Part shown: piece after piece, positions 1-14,782 of the stretch
Position numbering within the stretch: position 1 is the stretch's first letter
Layout of the letters: each line of letters opens with the position of its first letter
Assembly (NCBI GenBank): GCA_032622095.1
Contig: CP136069.1
Location: 108,590,278 to 108,654,277 of the forward strand
Reading direction: 5' to 3'
DNA length: 64,000 nucleotides
Source: Siphonodentalium dalli
Taxonomy: Eukaryota > Mollusca > Scaphopoda > Gadilida > Siphonodentaliidae
Notes under the pieces: model-generated
What the model was told of the DNA's origin: nothing
The model's database searches: none
The model's input: the letters and a program-made list of their open reading frames with translations, nothing else
Translations under genes and position numbers: made by a program

Positions 1-131
1 TCCATCGTTTTGTTCAGATTATTCATTCTAGAGTTATTCATCTTTGTTTATCTGGAAATGTTGGCTTTTTAGTCTGTCTGATGTCTTTTCAGGACATAAC
101 TTGAACAATAATGCTCGGTTCTCAATGATAT

Positions 132-531
132 TTGGTATGGATGTTCACCACTATAAGGACATTCAATGGCATCTGTTCAATGTATGCACCCGACGACAGT
201 ATATCTTGTTTTTGCACTGATTTAAATTTCATTATTTTTGTTCTTTCATTTGGTATTCCACATTATAGACAGGACAGATCTCATTATTTTTGTCATTTTG
301 TTTTGTCTTCCAGATTGGAGAGGGTACAATATTTCAGATACTCGGAAGCATACAGAAGATGGCCACATCCAAGATAACGCAGCGAATCAAATGTCTGTGG
401 TTATTGTTATAGCCCCTTTTTTAAAAAGGTATATTGTTTTGCATCTGTCTGTCCGGACATGCGTTCTTACATCCGCACAATGTCTGTTCAATGTTATAAC
501 TTGAACCGTAGTGCTCTGATCTCAATAAAAT
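132..531. repeat. Representative S monomer (~400 bp)
   Basis: This unit runs from one TTGGTATGG motif to the next. It ends with the S-specific segment: CATGCGTTC, then ACATCCGCACAATG, then a stretch containing TTGAACCGTAGTGCTCTGAT. S copies are 397-400 bp and about 20 occur in the array. The first two thirds are shared with L, including the block with CCACATCCAAGATAACGCAG and the T/A-rich CCCCTTTTTTAAAAAGG segment. S never closes a block; an L always follows one or two S copies. Confidence 0.9.
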
Positions 532-1090
532 TTGGTATGGGTGTTCACCACTATAAGGACATTCAATGGCATCTGTTCAATGTATGCACCGGACGACAGT
601 ATATCTTGTTTTTGCACTGATTTAAATTTCATTATTTTTGTTCTTTCATTTTGTATTCCACATTAGGCAGGACAGATCTCATTATTTTTGTCATTCTGTT
701 TTGTCTTCCAGATTGGAGAGGGTACAATATTTCAGATACTCGGAAGCATACAGAAGATGGCCACATCCAAGATAACGCAGCGAATCAAATGTCTGTGGTT
801 ATTGTTATAGCCCCTTTTTTAAAAAGGTATATTGTTTTGCATCTGTCTGTCCGGACGTTCGTACGTACATCCGCCCAATGTCTGTTCATGCCATAGTGCT
901 CGGTTCTGAATGAAATTTGGTATGGATGTACCCTACTATGAGTATACTCAGTAGAATATTCCATCGTTTTGTTCAGATTATTCATTCTAGAGTTATTCAT
1001 CTTTGTTTATCTGGAAATGTTGGCTTTTTGGTCTGTCTGATGTCTTTTCAGGACATAACTTGAACAATAATGCTCGGTTCTCAATGATAT

Positions 1091-2518
1091 TTGGTATGGA
1101 TGTTCACCACTATAAGGACATTCAATGGCATCTGTTCAATGTATGCACCGGACGACAGTATATCTTGTTTTTGCACTGATTTAAATTTCATTATTTTTGT
1201 TCTTTCATTTGGTATTCCACATTATAGACAGGACAGATCTCATTATTTTTGTCATTTTGTTTTGTCTTCCAGATTGGAGAGGGTAGAAGATTTCAGATAT
1301 TCGGAAGCATATAGAAGATGGCCACATCCAAGATAACGCAGCGAATCAAATGTCTGTGGTTATTGTCATAGCCCCTTTTTAAAAAAGGTATATTGTTTTG
1401 CATCTGTCTGTCAGCGAATCAAATGTCTGGTTATTATTATAGCCCCTTATTAAAAAAGGGTATATTGTTTTGCACGTGTCTGTCCTGACATGCGTTCGCA
1501 CATCCGCACAATGTCTGTTCAATGTTATAACTTGAACCGTAGTGCTCTGATCTCAATGAAATTTGGTATGGGTGTTCACCACTATAAGGACATCCAATGG
1601 CATCTGTCCAATGTATGCACCGGACGACAGTATATCTTGTTTTTGCACTGATTTAAATTTCATTATTTTTGTTCTTTCATTTTGTATACCACATTAGGCA
1701 GGACAGATCTCATTACTTTTGTCATTCTGTTTTGTCTTCCAGATTGGAGAGGGTAGAAGATTTCAGATACTCGGAAGCATATAGAAGATGGCCACATCCA
1801 AGATAACGCAGCGAATCAAATGTCTGGTTATTATTATAGCCCCTTATTAAAAAAGGGTATATTGTTTTGCACGTGTCTGTCCTGACATGCGTTCGCACAT
1901 CCGCACAATGTCTGTTCAATGTTATAACTTGAACCGTAGTGCTCTGATCTCAATGAAATTTGGTATGGGTGTTCACCACTATAAGGACATCCAATGGCAT
2001 CTGTCCAATGTATGCACCGGACGACAGTATATCTTGTTTTTGCACTGATTTAAATTTCATTATTTTTGTTCTTTCATTTTGTATTCCACATTAGGCAGGA
2101 CAGATCTCATTACTTTTGTCATTCTGTTTTGTCTTCCAGATTGGAGAGGGTACAATATTTCAGATACTCGGAAGCATACAGAAGATGGCCACATCCAAGA
2201 TAACGCAGCGAATCAAATGTCTGTGGTTATTGTTATAGCCCCTTTTTTTAAAAGGTATATTGTTTTGCATCTGTCTGTCCGGACGTTCGTACGTACATCC
2301 GCCCAATGTCTGTTCATGCCATAGTGCTTGGTTCTGAATGAAATTTGGTATGGATGTTCCCTACTATGAGTATACTCAGTAGAATATTCCATCGTTTTGT
2401 TCAGATTATTCATTCTAGAGTTATTCATCTTTGTTTATCTGGAAATGTTGGCTTTTTGGTCTGTCTGATGTCTTTTCAGGACATAACTTGAACAATGATG
2501 CTCGGTTCTCAATGATAT
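1091..2518. repeat. 1428-bp block: S with 73-bp internal duplication, S, L
   Basis: The first S is 472 bp because about 73 bp containing AGCGAATCAAATGTCTGG and the AAAAAGGGTATATTGTTTTG segment is present twice, joined at CTGTCTGTC-AGCGAATC near 1412. A normal 397-bp S and a 559-bp L follow. The same arrangement recurs at 4594-6021, 6580-8007 and 9525-10952. In the 6580 copy the first S carries variants otherwise typical of 959-bp blocks (CACCCGACG, GGGTACAATATT), so it looks like a recombinant. Confidence 0.88.
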
Positions 2519-3076
2519 TTGGTATGGATGTTCACCACTATAAGGACATTCAATGGCATCTGTTCAATGTATGCACCGGACGACAGTATATCTTGTCTTT
2601 GCACTGATTTAAATTTCATTATTTTTGTTCTTTCATTTGGTATTCCACATTATAGAAGGACAGATCTCATTATTTTTGTCATTTTGTTTTGTCTTCCAGA
2701 TTGGAGAGGGTAGAAGATTTCAGATACTCGGAAGCATACAGAAGATGGCCACATCCAAGATAACGCAGCGAATCAAATGTCTGGTTATTGTTATAGCCCC
2801 TTTTAAAAAAGGGTATATTGTTTTGCATCTGTCTGTCCGGACGTTCGTACGTACATCCGCCCAATGTCTGTTCATGCCATAGTGCTCGGTTCTGAATGAA
2901 ATTTGATATGGATGTTCCCTACTATGAGTATACTCAGTAGAATATTCCATCGTTTTGTTCAGATTATTCATTCTAGAGTTATTCATCTTTGTTTATCTGG
3001 AAATGTTGGCTTTTTAGTCTGTCTGATGTCTTTTCAGGACATAACTTGAACAATAATGCTCGGTTCTCAATGATAT
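2519..3076. repeat. Representative L monomer (558 bp)
   Basis: This unit shares its first ~330 bp with S, then carries an L-specific tail that opens with GTTCGTACGTACATCCGCCC. The tail contains the dyad TGAGTATACTCA (a perfect 12-bp palindrome flanked by CTAC and GTAG) and the segment ATTCATTCTAGAGTTATTCA. It also repeats the family motif: GCTCGGTTCT-(C/G)AATGA-ATTTGGTATGGATGTTC occurs twice about 174 bp apart, so L itself contains an older internal duplication. Eleven blocks consist of L alone. Confidence 0.9.
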
Positions 3077-6000
3077 TTGGTATGGATGTTCACCACTATA
3101 AGGACATTCAATGGCATCTGTTCAATGTATGCACCCGACGACAGTATATCTTGTTTTTGCACTGATTTAAATTTCATTATTTTTGTTCTTTCATTTGGTA
3201 TTCCACATTATAGAAGGACAGATCTCATTATTTTTGTCATTTTGTTTTGTCTTCCAGATTGGAGAGGGTAGAAGATTTCAGATACTCGGAAGCATACAGA
3301 AGATGGCCACATCCAAGATAACGCAGCGAATCAAATGTCTGGTTATTGTTATAGCCCCTTTTAAAAAAGGGTATATTGTTTTGCATCTGTCTGTCCGGAC
3401 GTTCGTACGTACATCCGCCCAATGTCTGTTCATGCCATAGTGCTCGGTTCTGAATGAAATTTGATATGGATGTTCCCTACTATGAGTATACTCAGTAGAA
3501 TATTCCATCGTTTTGTTCAGATTATTCATTCTAGAGTTATTCATCTTTGTTTATCTGGAAATGTTGGCTTTTTAGTCTGTCTGATGTCTTTTCAGGACAT
3601 AACTTGAACAATAATGCTCGGTTCTCAATGATATTTGGTATGGATGTTCACCACTATAAGGACATTCAATGGCATCTGTTCAATGTATGCACCCGACGAC
3701 AGTATATCTTGTTTTTGCACTGATTTAAATTTCATTATTTTTGTTCTTTCATTTGGTATTCCACATTATAGACAGGACAGATCTCATTATTTTTGTCATT
3801 TTGTTTTGTCTTCCAGATTGGAGAGGGTACAATATTTCAGATACTCGGAAGCATACAGAAGATGGCCACATCCAAGATAACGCAGCGAATCAAATGTCTG
3901 TGGTTATTGTTATAGCCCCTTTTTTAAAAAGGTATATTGTTTTGCATCTGTCTGTCCGGACATGCGTTCTTACATCCGCACAATGTCTGTTCAATGTTAT
4001 AACTTGAACCGTAGTGCTCTGATCTCAATAAAATTTGGTATGGGTGTTCACCACTATAAGGACATTCAATGGCATCTGTTCAATGTATGCACCGGACGAC
4101 AGTATATCTTGTTTTTGCACTGATTCAAATTTCATTATTTTTGTTCTTTCATTTTGTATTCCACATTAGGCAGGACAGATCTCATTATTTTTGTCATTCT
4201 GTTTTGTCTTCCAGATTGGAGAGGGTACAATATTTCAGATACTCGGAAGCATACAGAAGATGGCCACATCCAAGATAACGCAGCGAATCAAATGTCTGTG
4301 GTTATTGTTATAGCCCCTTTTTTAAAAAGGTATATTGTTTTGCATCTGTCTGTCCGGACGTTCGTACGTACATCCGCCCAATGTCTGTTCATGCCATAGT
4401 GCTCGGTTCTGAATGAAATTTGGTATGGATGTACCCTACTATGAGTATACTCAGTAGAATATTCCATCGTTTTGTTCAGATTATTCATTCTAGAGTTATT
4501 CATCTTTGTTTATCTGGAAATGTTGGCTTTTTGGTCTGTCTGATGTCTTTTCAGGACATAACTTGAACAATAATGCTCGGTTCTCAATGATATTTGGTAT
4601 GGATGTTCACCACTATAAGGACATTCAATGGCATCTGTTCAATGTAATCACCGGACGACAGTATATCTTGTTTTTGCACTGATTTAAATTTCATTATTTT
4701 TGTTCTTTCATTTGGTATTCCACATTATAGACAGGACAGATCTCATTATTTTTGTCATTTTGTTTTGTCTTCCAGATTGGAGAGGGTAGAAGATTTCAGA
4801 TATTCGGAAGCATATAGAAGATGGCCACATCCAAGATAACGCAGCGAATCAAATGTCTGTGGTTATTGTCATAGCCCCTTTTTAAAAAAGGTATATTGTT
4901 TTGCATCTGTCTGTCAGCGAATCAAATGTCTGGTTATTATTATAGCCCCTTATTAAAAAAGGGTATATTGTTTTGCACGTGTCTGTCCTGACATGCGTTC
5001 GCACATCCGCACAATGTCTGTTCAATGTTATAACTTGAACCGTAGTGCTCTGATCTCAATGAAATTTGGTATGGGTGTTCACCACTATAAGGACATCCAA
5101 TGGCATCTGTCCAATGTATGCACCGGACGACAGTATATCTTGTTTTTGCACTGATTTAAATTTCATTATTTTTGTTCTTTCATTTTGTATACCACATTAG
5201 GCAGGACAGATCTCATTACTTTTGTCATTCTGTTTTGTCTTCCAGATTGGAGAGGGTAGAAGATTTCAGATACTCGGAAGCATATAGAAGATGGCCACAT
5301 CCAAGATAACGCAGCGAATCAAATGTCTGGTTATTATTATAGCCCCTTATTAAAAAAGGGTATATTGTTTTGCACGTGTCTGTCCTGACATGCGTTCGCA
5401 CATCCGCACAATGTCTGTTCAATGTTATAACTTGAACCGTAGTGCTCTGATCTCAATGAAATTTGGTATGGGTGTTCACCACTATAAGGACATCCAATGG
5501 CATCTGTCCAATGTATGCACCGGACGACAGTATATCTTGTTTTTGCACTGATTTAAATTTCATTATTTTTGTTCTTTCATTTTGTATTCCACATTAGGCA
5601 GGACAGATCTCATTACTTTTGTCATTCTGTTTTGTCTTCCAGATTGGAGAGGGTACAATATTTCAGATACTCGGAAGCATACAGAAGATGGCCACATCCA
5701 AGATAACGCAGCGAATCAAATGTCTGTGGTTATTGTTATAGCCCCTTTTTTTAAAAGGTATATTGTTTTGCATCTGTCTGTCCGGACGTTCGTACGTACA
5801 TCCGCCCAATGTCTGTTCATGCCATAGTGCTTGGTTCTGAATGAAATTTGGTATGGATGTTCCCTACTATGAGTATACTCACTAGAATATTCCATCGTTT
5901 TGTTCAGATTATTCATTCTAGAGTTATTCATCTTTGTTTATCTGGAAATGTTGGCTTTTTGGTCTGTCTGATGTCTTTTCAGGACATAACTTGAACAATG

Positions 6001-9000
6001 ATGCTCGGTTCTCAATGATATTTGGTATGGATGTTCACCACTATAAGGACATTCAATGGCATCTGTTCAATGTATGCACCGGACGACAGTATATCTTGTC
6101 TTTGCACTGATTTAAATTTCATTATTTTTGTTCTTTCATTTGGTATTCCACATTATAGAAGGACAGATCTCATTATTTTTGTCATTTTGTTTTGTCTTCC
6201 AGATTGGAGAGGGTAGAAGATTTCAGATACTCGGAAGCATACAGAAGATGGCCACATCCAAGATAACGCAGCGAATCAAATGTCTGGTTATTGTTATAGC
6301 CCCTTTTAAAAAAGGGTATATTGTTTTGCATCTGTCTGTCCGGACGTTCGTACGTACATCCGCCCAATGTCTGTTCATGCCATAGTGCTCGGTTCTGAAT
6401 GAAATTTGATATGGATGTTCCCTACTATGAGTATACTCAGTAGAATATTCCATCGTTTTGTTCAGATTATTCATTCTAGAGTTATTCATCTTTGTTTATC
6501 TGGAAATGTTGGCTTTTTAGTCTGTCTGATGTCTTTTCAGGACATAACTTGAACAATAATGCTCGGTTCTCAATGATATTTGGTATGGATGTTCACCACT
6601 ATAAGGACATTCAATGGCATCTGTTCAATGTATGCACCCGACGACAGTATATCTTGTTTTTGCACTGATTTAAATTTCATTATTTTTGTTCTTTCATTTG
6701 GTATTCCACATTATAGACAGGACAGATCTCATTATTTTTGTCATTTTGTTTTGTCTTCCAGATTGGAGAGGGTACAATATTTCAGATACTCGGAAGCATA
6801 CAGAAGATGGCCACATCCAAGATAACGCAGCGAATCAAATGTCTGTGGTTATTGTTATAGCCCCTTTTTTAAAAAGGTATATTGTTTTGCATCTGTCTGT
6901 CAGCGAATCAAATGTCTGGTTATTATTATAGCCCCTTATTAAAAAAGGGTATATTGTTTTGCACGTGTCTGTCCTGACATGCGTTCGCACATCCGCACAA
7001 TGTCTGTTCAATGTTATAACTTGAACCGTAGTGCTCTGATCTCAATGAAATTTGGTATGGGTGTTCACCACTATAAGGACATCCAATGGCATCTGTCCAA
7101 TGTATGCACCGGACGACAGTATATCTTGTTTTTGCACTGATTTAAATTTCATTATTTTTGTTCTTTCATTTTGTATACCACATTAGGCAGGACAGATCTC
7201 ATTACTTTTGTCATTCTGTTTTGTCTTCCAGATTGGAGAGGGTAGAAGATTTCAGATACTCGGAAGCATATAGAAGATGGCCACATCCAAGATAACGCAG
7301 CGAATCAAATGTCTGGTTATTATTATAGCCCCTTATTAAAAAAGGGTATATTGTTTTGCACGTGTCTGTCCTGACATGCGTTCGCACATCCGCACAATGT
7401 CTGTTCAATGTTATAACTTGAACCGTAGTGCTCTGATCTCAATGAAATTTGGTATGGGTGTTCACCACTATAAGGACATCCAATGGCATCTGTCCAATGT
7501 ATGCACCGGACGACAGTATATCTTGTTTTTGCACTGATTTAAATTTCATTATTTTTGTTCTTTCATTTTGTATTCCACATTAGGCAGGACAGATCTCATT
7601 ACTTTTGTCATTCTGTTTTGTCTTCCAGATTGGAGAGGGTACAATATTTCAGATACTCGGAAGCATACAGAAGATGGCCACATCCAAGATAACGCAGCGA
7701 ATCAAATGTCTGTGGTTATTGTTATAGCCCCTTTTTTTAAAAGGTATATTGTTTTGCATCTGTCTGTCCGGACGTTCGTACGTACATCCGCCCAATGTCT
7801 GTTCATGCCATAGTGCTTGGTTCTGAATGAAATTTGGTATGGATGTTCCCTACTATGAGTATACTCACTAGAATATTCCATCGTTTTGTTCAGATTATTC
7901 ATTCTAGAGTTATTCATCTTTGTTTATCTGGAAATGTTGGCTTTTTGGTCTGTCTGATGTCTTTTCAGGACATAACTTGAACAATGATGCTCGGTTCTCA
8001 ATGATATTTGGTATGGATGTTCACCACTATAAGGACATTCAATGGCATCTGTTCAATGTATGCACCGGACGACAGTATATCTTGTCTTTGCACTGATTTA
8101 AATTTCATTATTTTTGTTCTTTCATTTGGTATTCCACATTATAGAAGGACAGATCTCATTATTTTTGTCATTTTGTTTTGTCTTCCAGATTGGAGAGGGT
8201 AGAAGATTTCAGATACTCGGAAGCATACAGAAGATGGCCACATCCAAGATAACGCAGCGAATCAAATGTCTGGTTATTGTTATAGCCCCTTTTAAAAAAG
8301 GGTATATTGTTTTGCATCTGTCTGTCCGGACGTTCGTACGTACATCCGCCCAATGTCTGTTCATGCCATAGTGCTCGGTTCTGAATGAAATTTGATATGG
8401 ATGTTCCCTACTATGAGTATACTCAGTAGAATATTCCATCGTTTTGTTCAGATTATTCATTCTAGAGTTATTCATCTTTGTTTATCTGGAAATGTTGGCT
8501 TTTTAGTCTGTCTGATGTCTTTTCAGGACATAACTTGAACAATAATGCTCGGTTCTCAATGATATTTGGTATGGATGTTCACCACTATAAGGACATTCAA
8601 TGGCATCTGTTCAATGTATGCACCCGACGACAGTATATCTTGTTTTTGCACTGATTTAAATTTCATTATTTTTGTTCTTTCATTTGGTATTCCACATTAT
8701 AGACAGGACAGATCTCATTATTTTTGTCATTTTGTTTTGTCTTCCAGATTGGAGAGGGTACAATATTTCAGATACTCGGAAGCATACAGAAGATGGCCAC
8801 ATCCAAGATAACGCAGCGAATCAAATGTCTGTGGTTATTGTTATAGCCCCTTTTTTAAAAAGGTATATTGTTTTGCATCTGTCTGTCCGGACATGCGTTC
8901 TTACATCCGCACAATGTCTGTTCAATGTTATAACTTGAACCGTAGTGCTCTGATCTCAATAAAATTTGGTATGGGTGTTCACCACTATAAGGACATTCAA

Positions 9001-12000
9001 TGGCATCTGTTCAATGTATGCACCGGACGACAGTATATCTTGTTTTTGCACTGATTTAAATTTCATTATTTTTGTTCTTTCATTTTGTATTCCACATTAG
9101 GCAGGACAGATCTCATTATTTTTGTCATTCTGTTTTGTCTTCCAGATTGGAGAGGGTACAATATTTCAGATACTCGGAAGCATACAGAAGATGGCCACAT
9201 CCAAGATAACGCAGCGAATCAAATGTCTGTGGTTATTGTTATAGCCCCTTTTTTAAAAAGGTATATTGTTTTGCATCTGTCTGTCCGGACGTTCGTACGT
9301 ACATCCGCCCAATGTCTGTTCATGCCATAGTGCTCGGTTCTGAATGAAATTTGGTATGGATGTACCCTACTATGAGTATACTCAGTAGAATATTCCATCG
9401 TTTTGTTCAGATTATTCATTCTAGAGTTATTCATCTTTGTTTATCTGGAAATGTTGGCTTTTTGGTCTGTCTGATGTCTTTTCAGGACATAACTTGAACA
9501 ATAATGCTCGGTTCTCAATGATATTTGGTATGGATGTTCACCACTATAAGGACATTCAATGGCATCTGTTCAATGTAATCACCGGACGACAGTATATCTT
9601 GTTTTTGCACTGATTTAAATTTCATTATTTTTGTTCTTTCATTTGGTATTCCACATTATAGACAGGACAGATCTCATTATTTTTGTCATTTTGTTTTGTC
9701 TTCCAGATTGGAGAGGGTAGAAGATTTCAGATATTCGGAAGCATATAGAAGATGGCCACATCCAAGATAACGCAGCGAATCAAATGTCTGTGGTTATTGT
9801 CATAGCCCCTTTTTAAAAAAGGTATATTGTTTTGCATCTGTCTGTCAGCGAATCAAATGTCTGGTTATTATTATAGCCCCTTATTAAAAAAGGGTATATT
9901 GTTTTGCACGTGTCTGTCCTGACATGCGTTCGCACATCCGCACAATGTCTGTTCAATGTTATAACTTGAACCGTAGTGCTCTGATCTCAATGAAATTTGG
10001 TATGGGTGTTCACCACTATAAGGACATCCAATGGCATCTGTCCAATGTATGCACCGGACGACAGTATATCTTGTTTTTGCACTGATTTAAATTTCATTAT
10101 TTTTGTTCTTTCATTTTGTATACCACATTAGGCAGGACAGATCTCATTACTTTTGTCATTCTGTTTTGTCTTCCAGATTGGAGAGGGTAGAAGATTTCAG
10201 ATACTCGGAAGCATATAGAAGATGGCCACATCCAAGATAACGCAGCGAATCAAATGTCTGGTTATTATTATAGCCCCTTATTAAAAAAGGGTATATTGTT
10301 TTGCACGTGTCTGTCCTGACATGCGTTCGCACATCCGCACAATGTCTGTTCAATGTTATAACTTGAACCGTAGTGCTCTGATCTCAATGAAATTTGGTAT
10401 GGGTGTTCACCACTATAAGGACATCCAATGGCATCTGTCCAATGTATGCACCGGACGACAGTATATCTTGTTTTTGCACTGATTTAAATTTCATTATTTT
10501 TGTTCTTTCATTTTGTATTCCACATTAGGCAGGACAGATCTCATTACTTTTGTCATTCTGTTTTGTCTTCCAGATTGGAGAGGGTACAATATTTCAGATA
10601 CTCGGAAGCATACAGAAGATGGCCACATCCAAGATAACGCAGCGAATCAAATGTCTGTGGTTATTGTTATAGCCCCTTTTTTTAAAAGGTATATTGTTTT
10701 GCATCTGTCTGTCCGGACGTTCGTACGTACATCCGCCCAATGTCTGTTCATGCCATAGTGCTTGGTTCTGAATGAAATTTGGTATGGATGTTCCCTACTA
10801 TGAGTATACTCACTAGAATATTCCATCGTTTTGTTCAGATTATTCATTCTAGAGTTATTCATCTTTGTTTATCTGGAAATGTTGGCTTTTTGGTCTGTCT
10901 GATGTCTTTTCAGGACATAACTTGAACAATGATGCTCGGTTCTCAATGATATTTGGTATGGATGTTCACCACTATAAGGACATTCAATGGCATCTGTTCA
11001 ATGTATGCACCGGACGACAGTATATCTTGTCTTTGCACTGATTTAAATTTCATTATTTTTGTTCTTTCATTTGGTATTCCACATTATAGAAGGACAGATC
11101 TCATTATTTTTGTCATTTTGTTTTGTCTTCCAGATTGGAGAGGGTAGAAGATTTCAGATACTCGGAAGCATACAGAAGATGGCCACATCCAAGATAACGC
11201 AGCGAATCAAATGTCTGGTTATTGTTATAGCCCCTTTTAAAAAAGGGTATATTGTTTTGCATCTGTCTGTCCGGACGTTCGTACGTACATCCGCCCAATG
11301 TCTGTTCATGCCATAGTGCTCGGTTCTGAATGAAATTTGATATGGATGTTCCCTACTATGAGTATACTCAGTAGAATATTCCATCGTTTTGTTCAGATTA
11401 TTCATTCTAGAGTTATTCATCTTTGTTTATCTGGAAATGTTGGCTTTTTAGTCTGTCTGATGTCTTTTCAGGACATAACTTGAACAATAATGCTCGGTTC
11501 TCAATGATATTTGGTATGGATGTTCACCACTATAAGGACATTCAATGGCATCTGTTCAATGTATGCACCCGACGACAGTATATCTTGTTTTTGCACTGAT
11601 TTAAATTTCATTATTTTTGTTCTTTCATTTGGTATTCCACATTATAGACAGGACAGATCTCATTATTTTTGTCATTTTGTTTTGTCTTCCAGATTGGAGA
11701 GGGTACAATATTTCAGATACTCGGAAGCATACAGAAGATGGCCACATCCAAGATAACGCAGCGAATCAAATGTCTGTGGTTATTGTTATAGCCCCTTTTT
11801 TAAAAAGGTATATTGTTTTGCATCTGTCTGTCCGGACATGCGTTCTTACATCCGCACAATGTCTGTTCAATGTTATAACTTGAACCGTAGTGCTCTGATC
11901 TCAATAAAATTTGGTATGGGTGTTCACCACTATAAGGACATTCAATGGCATCTGTTCAATGTATGCACCGGACGACAGTATATCTTGTTTTTGCACTGAT

Positions 12001-13427
12001 TTAAATTTCATTATTTTTGTTCTTTCATTTGGTATTCCACATTAGGCAGGACAGATCTCATTATTTTTGTCATTCTGTTTTGTCTTCCAGATTGGAGAGG
12101 GTACAATATTTCAGATACTCGGAAGCATACAGAAGATGGCCACATCCAAGATAACGCAGCGAATCAAATGTCTGTGGTTATTGTTATAGCCCCTTTTTTA
12201 AAAAGGTATATTGTTTTGCATCTGTCTGTCCGGACGTTCGTACGTACATCCGCCCAATGTCTGTTCATGCCATAGTGCTCGGTTCTGAATGAAATTTGGT
12301 ATGGATGTACCCTACTATGAGTATACTCAGTAGAATATTCCATCGTTTTGTTCAGATTATTCATTCTAGAGTTATTCATCTTTGTTTATCTGGAAATGTT
12401 GGCTTTTTGGTCTGTCTGATGTCTTTTCAGGACATAACTTGAACAATAATGCTCGGTTCTCAATGATATTTGGTATGGATGTTCACCACTATAAGGACAT
12501 TCAATGGCATCTGTTCAATGTATGCACCGGACGACAGTATATCTTGTTTTTGCACTGATTTAAATTTCATTATTTTTGTTCTTTCATTTGGTATTCCACA
12601 TTATAGACAGGACAGATCTCATTATTTTTGTCATTTTGTTTTGTCTTCCAGATTGGAGAGGGTAGAAGATTTCAGATATTCGGAAGCATATAGAAGATGG
12701 CCACATCCAAGATAACGCAGCGAATCAAATGTCTGGTTATTATTATAGCCCCTTATTAAAAAAGGGTATATTGTTTTGCACGTGTCTGTCCGGACATGCG
12801 TTCGTACATCCGCACAATGTCTGTTCAATGTTATAACTTGAACCGTAGTGCTCTGATCTCAATGAAATTTGGTATGGGTGTTCACCACTATAAGGACATT
12901 CAATGGCATCTGTTCAATGTATGCACCGGACGACAGTATATCTTGTTTTTGCACTGATTTAAATTTCATTATTTTTGTTCTTTCATTTTGTATTCCACAT
13001 TAGGCAGGACAGATCTCATTATTTTTGTCATTCTGTTTTGTCTTCCAGATTGGAGAGGGTACAATATTTCAGATACTCGGAAGCATACAGAAGATGGCCA
13101 CATCCAAGATAACGCAGCGAATCAAATGTCTGTGGTTATTGTCATAGCCCCTTTTTAAAAAAGGTATATTGTTTTGCATCTGTCTGTCCGGACGTTCGTA
13201 CGTACATCCGCCCAATGTCTGTTCATGCCATAGTGCTCGGTTCTGAATGAAATTTGGTATGGATGTTCCCTACTATGAGTATACTCAGTAGAATATTCCA
13301 TCGTTTTGTTCAGATTATTCATTCTAGAGTTATTCATCTTTGTTTATCTGGAAATGTTGGCTTTTTGGTTTGTCTGATGTCTTTTCAGGACATAACTTGA
13401 ACAATAATGCTCGGTTCTCAATGATAT

Positions 13428-14782
13428 TTGGTATGGATGTTCACCACTATAAGGACATTCAATGGCATCTGTTCAATGTATGCACCGGACGACAATATAT
13501 CTTGTTTTTGCACTGATTTAAATTTCATTATTTTTGTTCTTTCATTTGGTATTCCACATGATAGACAGGACAGATCTCATTATTTTTGTCATTCTGTTTG
13601 GTTTTCCAGATTGGAGAGGGTAGAAGATTTCAGATACTCGGAAGCATATAGAAGATGGCCACATCCAAGATAACGCAGCGAATCAAATGTCTGGTTATTA
13701 TTATAGCCCCTTATTAAAAAAGGGTATATTGTTTTGCACGTGTCTGTCCTGACATGCGTTCGCACATCCGCACAATGTCTGTTCAATGTTATAACTTGAA
13801 CCGTAGTGCTCTGATCTCAATGAAATTTGGTATGGGTGTTCACCACTATAAGGACATCCAATGGCATCTGTCCAATGTATGCACCGGACGACAGTATATC
13901 TTGTTTTTGCACTGATTTAAATTTCATTATTTTTGTTCTTTCATTTTGTATACCACATTAGGCAGGACAGATCTCATTACTTTTGTCATTCTGTTTTGTC
14001 TTCCAGATTGGAGAGGGTAGAAGATTTCAGATACTCGGAAGCATATAGAAGATGGCCACATCCAAGATAACGCAGCGAATCAAATGTCTGGTTATTATTA
14101 TAGCCCCTTATTAAAAAAGGGTATATTGTTTTGCACGTGTCTGTCCTGACATGCGTTCGCACATCCGCACAATGTCTGTTCAATGTTATAACTTGAACCG
14201 TAGTGCTCTGATCTCAATGAAATTTGGTATGGGTGTTCACCACTATAAGGACATCCAATGGCATCTGTCCAATGTATGCACCGGACGACAGTATATCTTG
14301 TTTTTGCACTGATTTAAATTTCATTATTTTTGTTCTTTCATTTTGTATTCCACATTAGGCAGGACAGATCTCATTACTTTTGTCATTCTGTTTTGTCTTC
14401 CAGATTGGAGAGGGTACAATATTTCAGATACTCGGAAGCATACAGAAGATGGCCACATCCAAGATAACGCAGCGAATCAAATGTCTGTGGTTATTGTTAT
14501 AGCCCCTTTTTTTAAAAGGTATATTGTTTTGCATCTGTCTGTCCGGACGTTCGTACGTACATCCGCCCAATGTCTGTTCATGCCATAGTGCTTGGTTCTG
14601 AATGAAATTTGGTATGGATGTTCCCTACTATGAGTATACTCACTAGAATATTCCATCGTTTTGTTCAGATTATTCATTCTAGAGTTATTCATCTTTGTTT
14701 ATCTGGAAATGTTGGCTTTTTGGTCTGTCTGATGTCTTTTCAGGACATAACTTGAACAATGATGCTCGGTTCTCAATGATAT
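13428..14782. repeat. 1355-bp block: S, S, L without the 73-bp duplication
   Basis: This block has two S copies (399 and 397 bp) and an L (559 bp). It carries the variants CACATGATAGACAGG and CTGTTTGGTTTTCCAG in the first S. Both recur in the block at 17974-19328 and in no other block I saw, so these two blocks are copies of each other. Confidence 0.88.
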
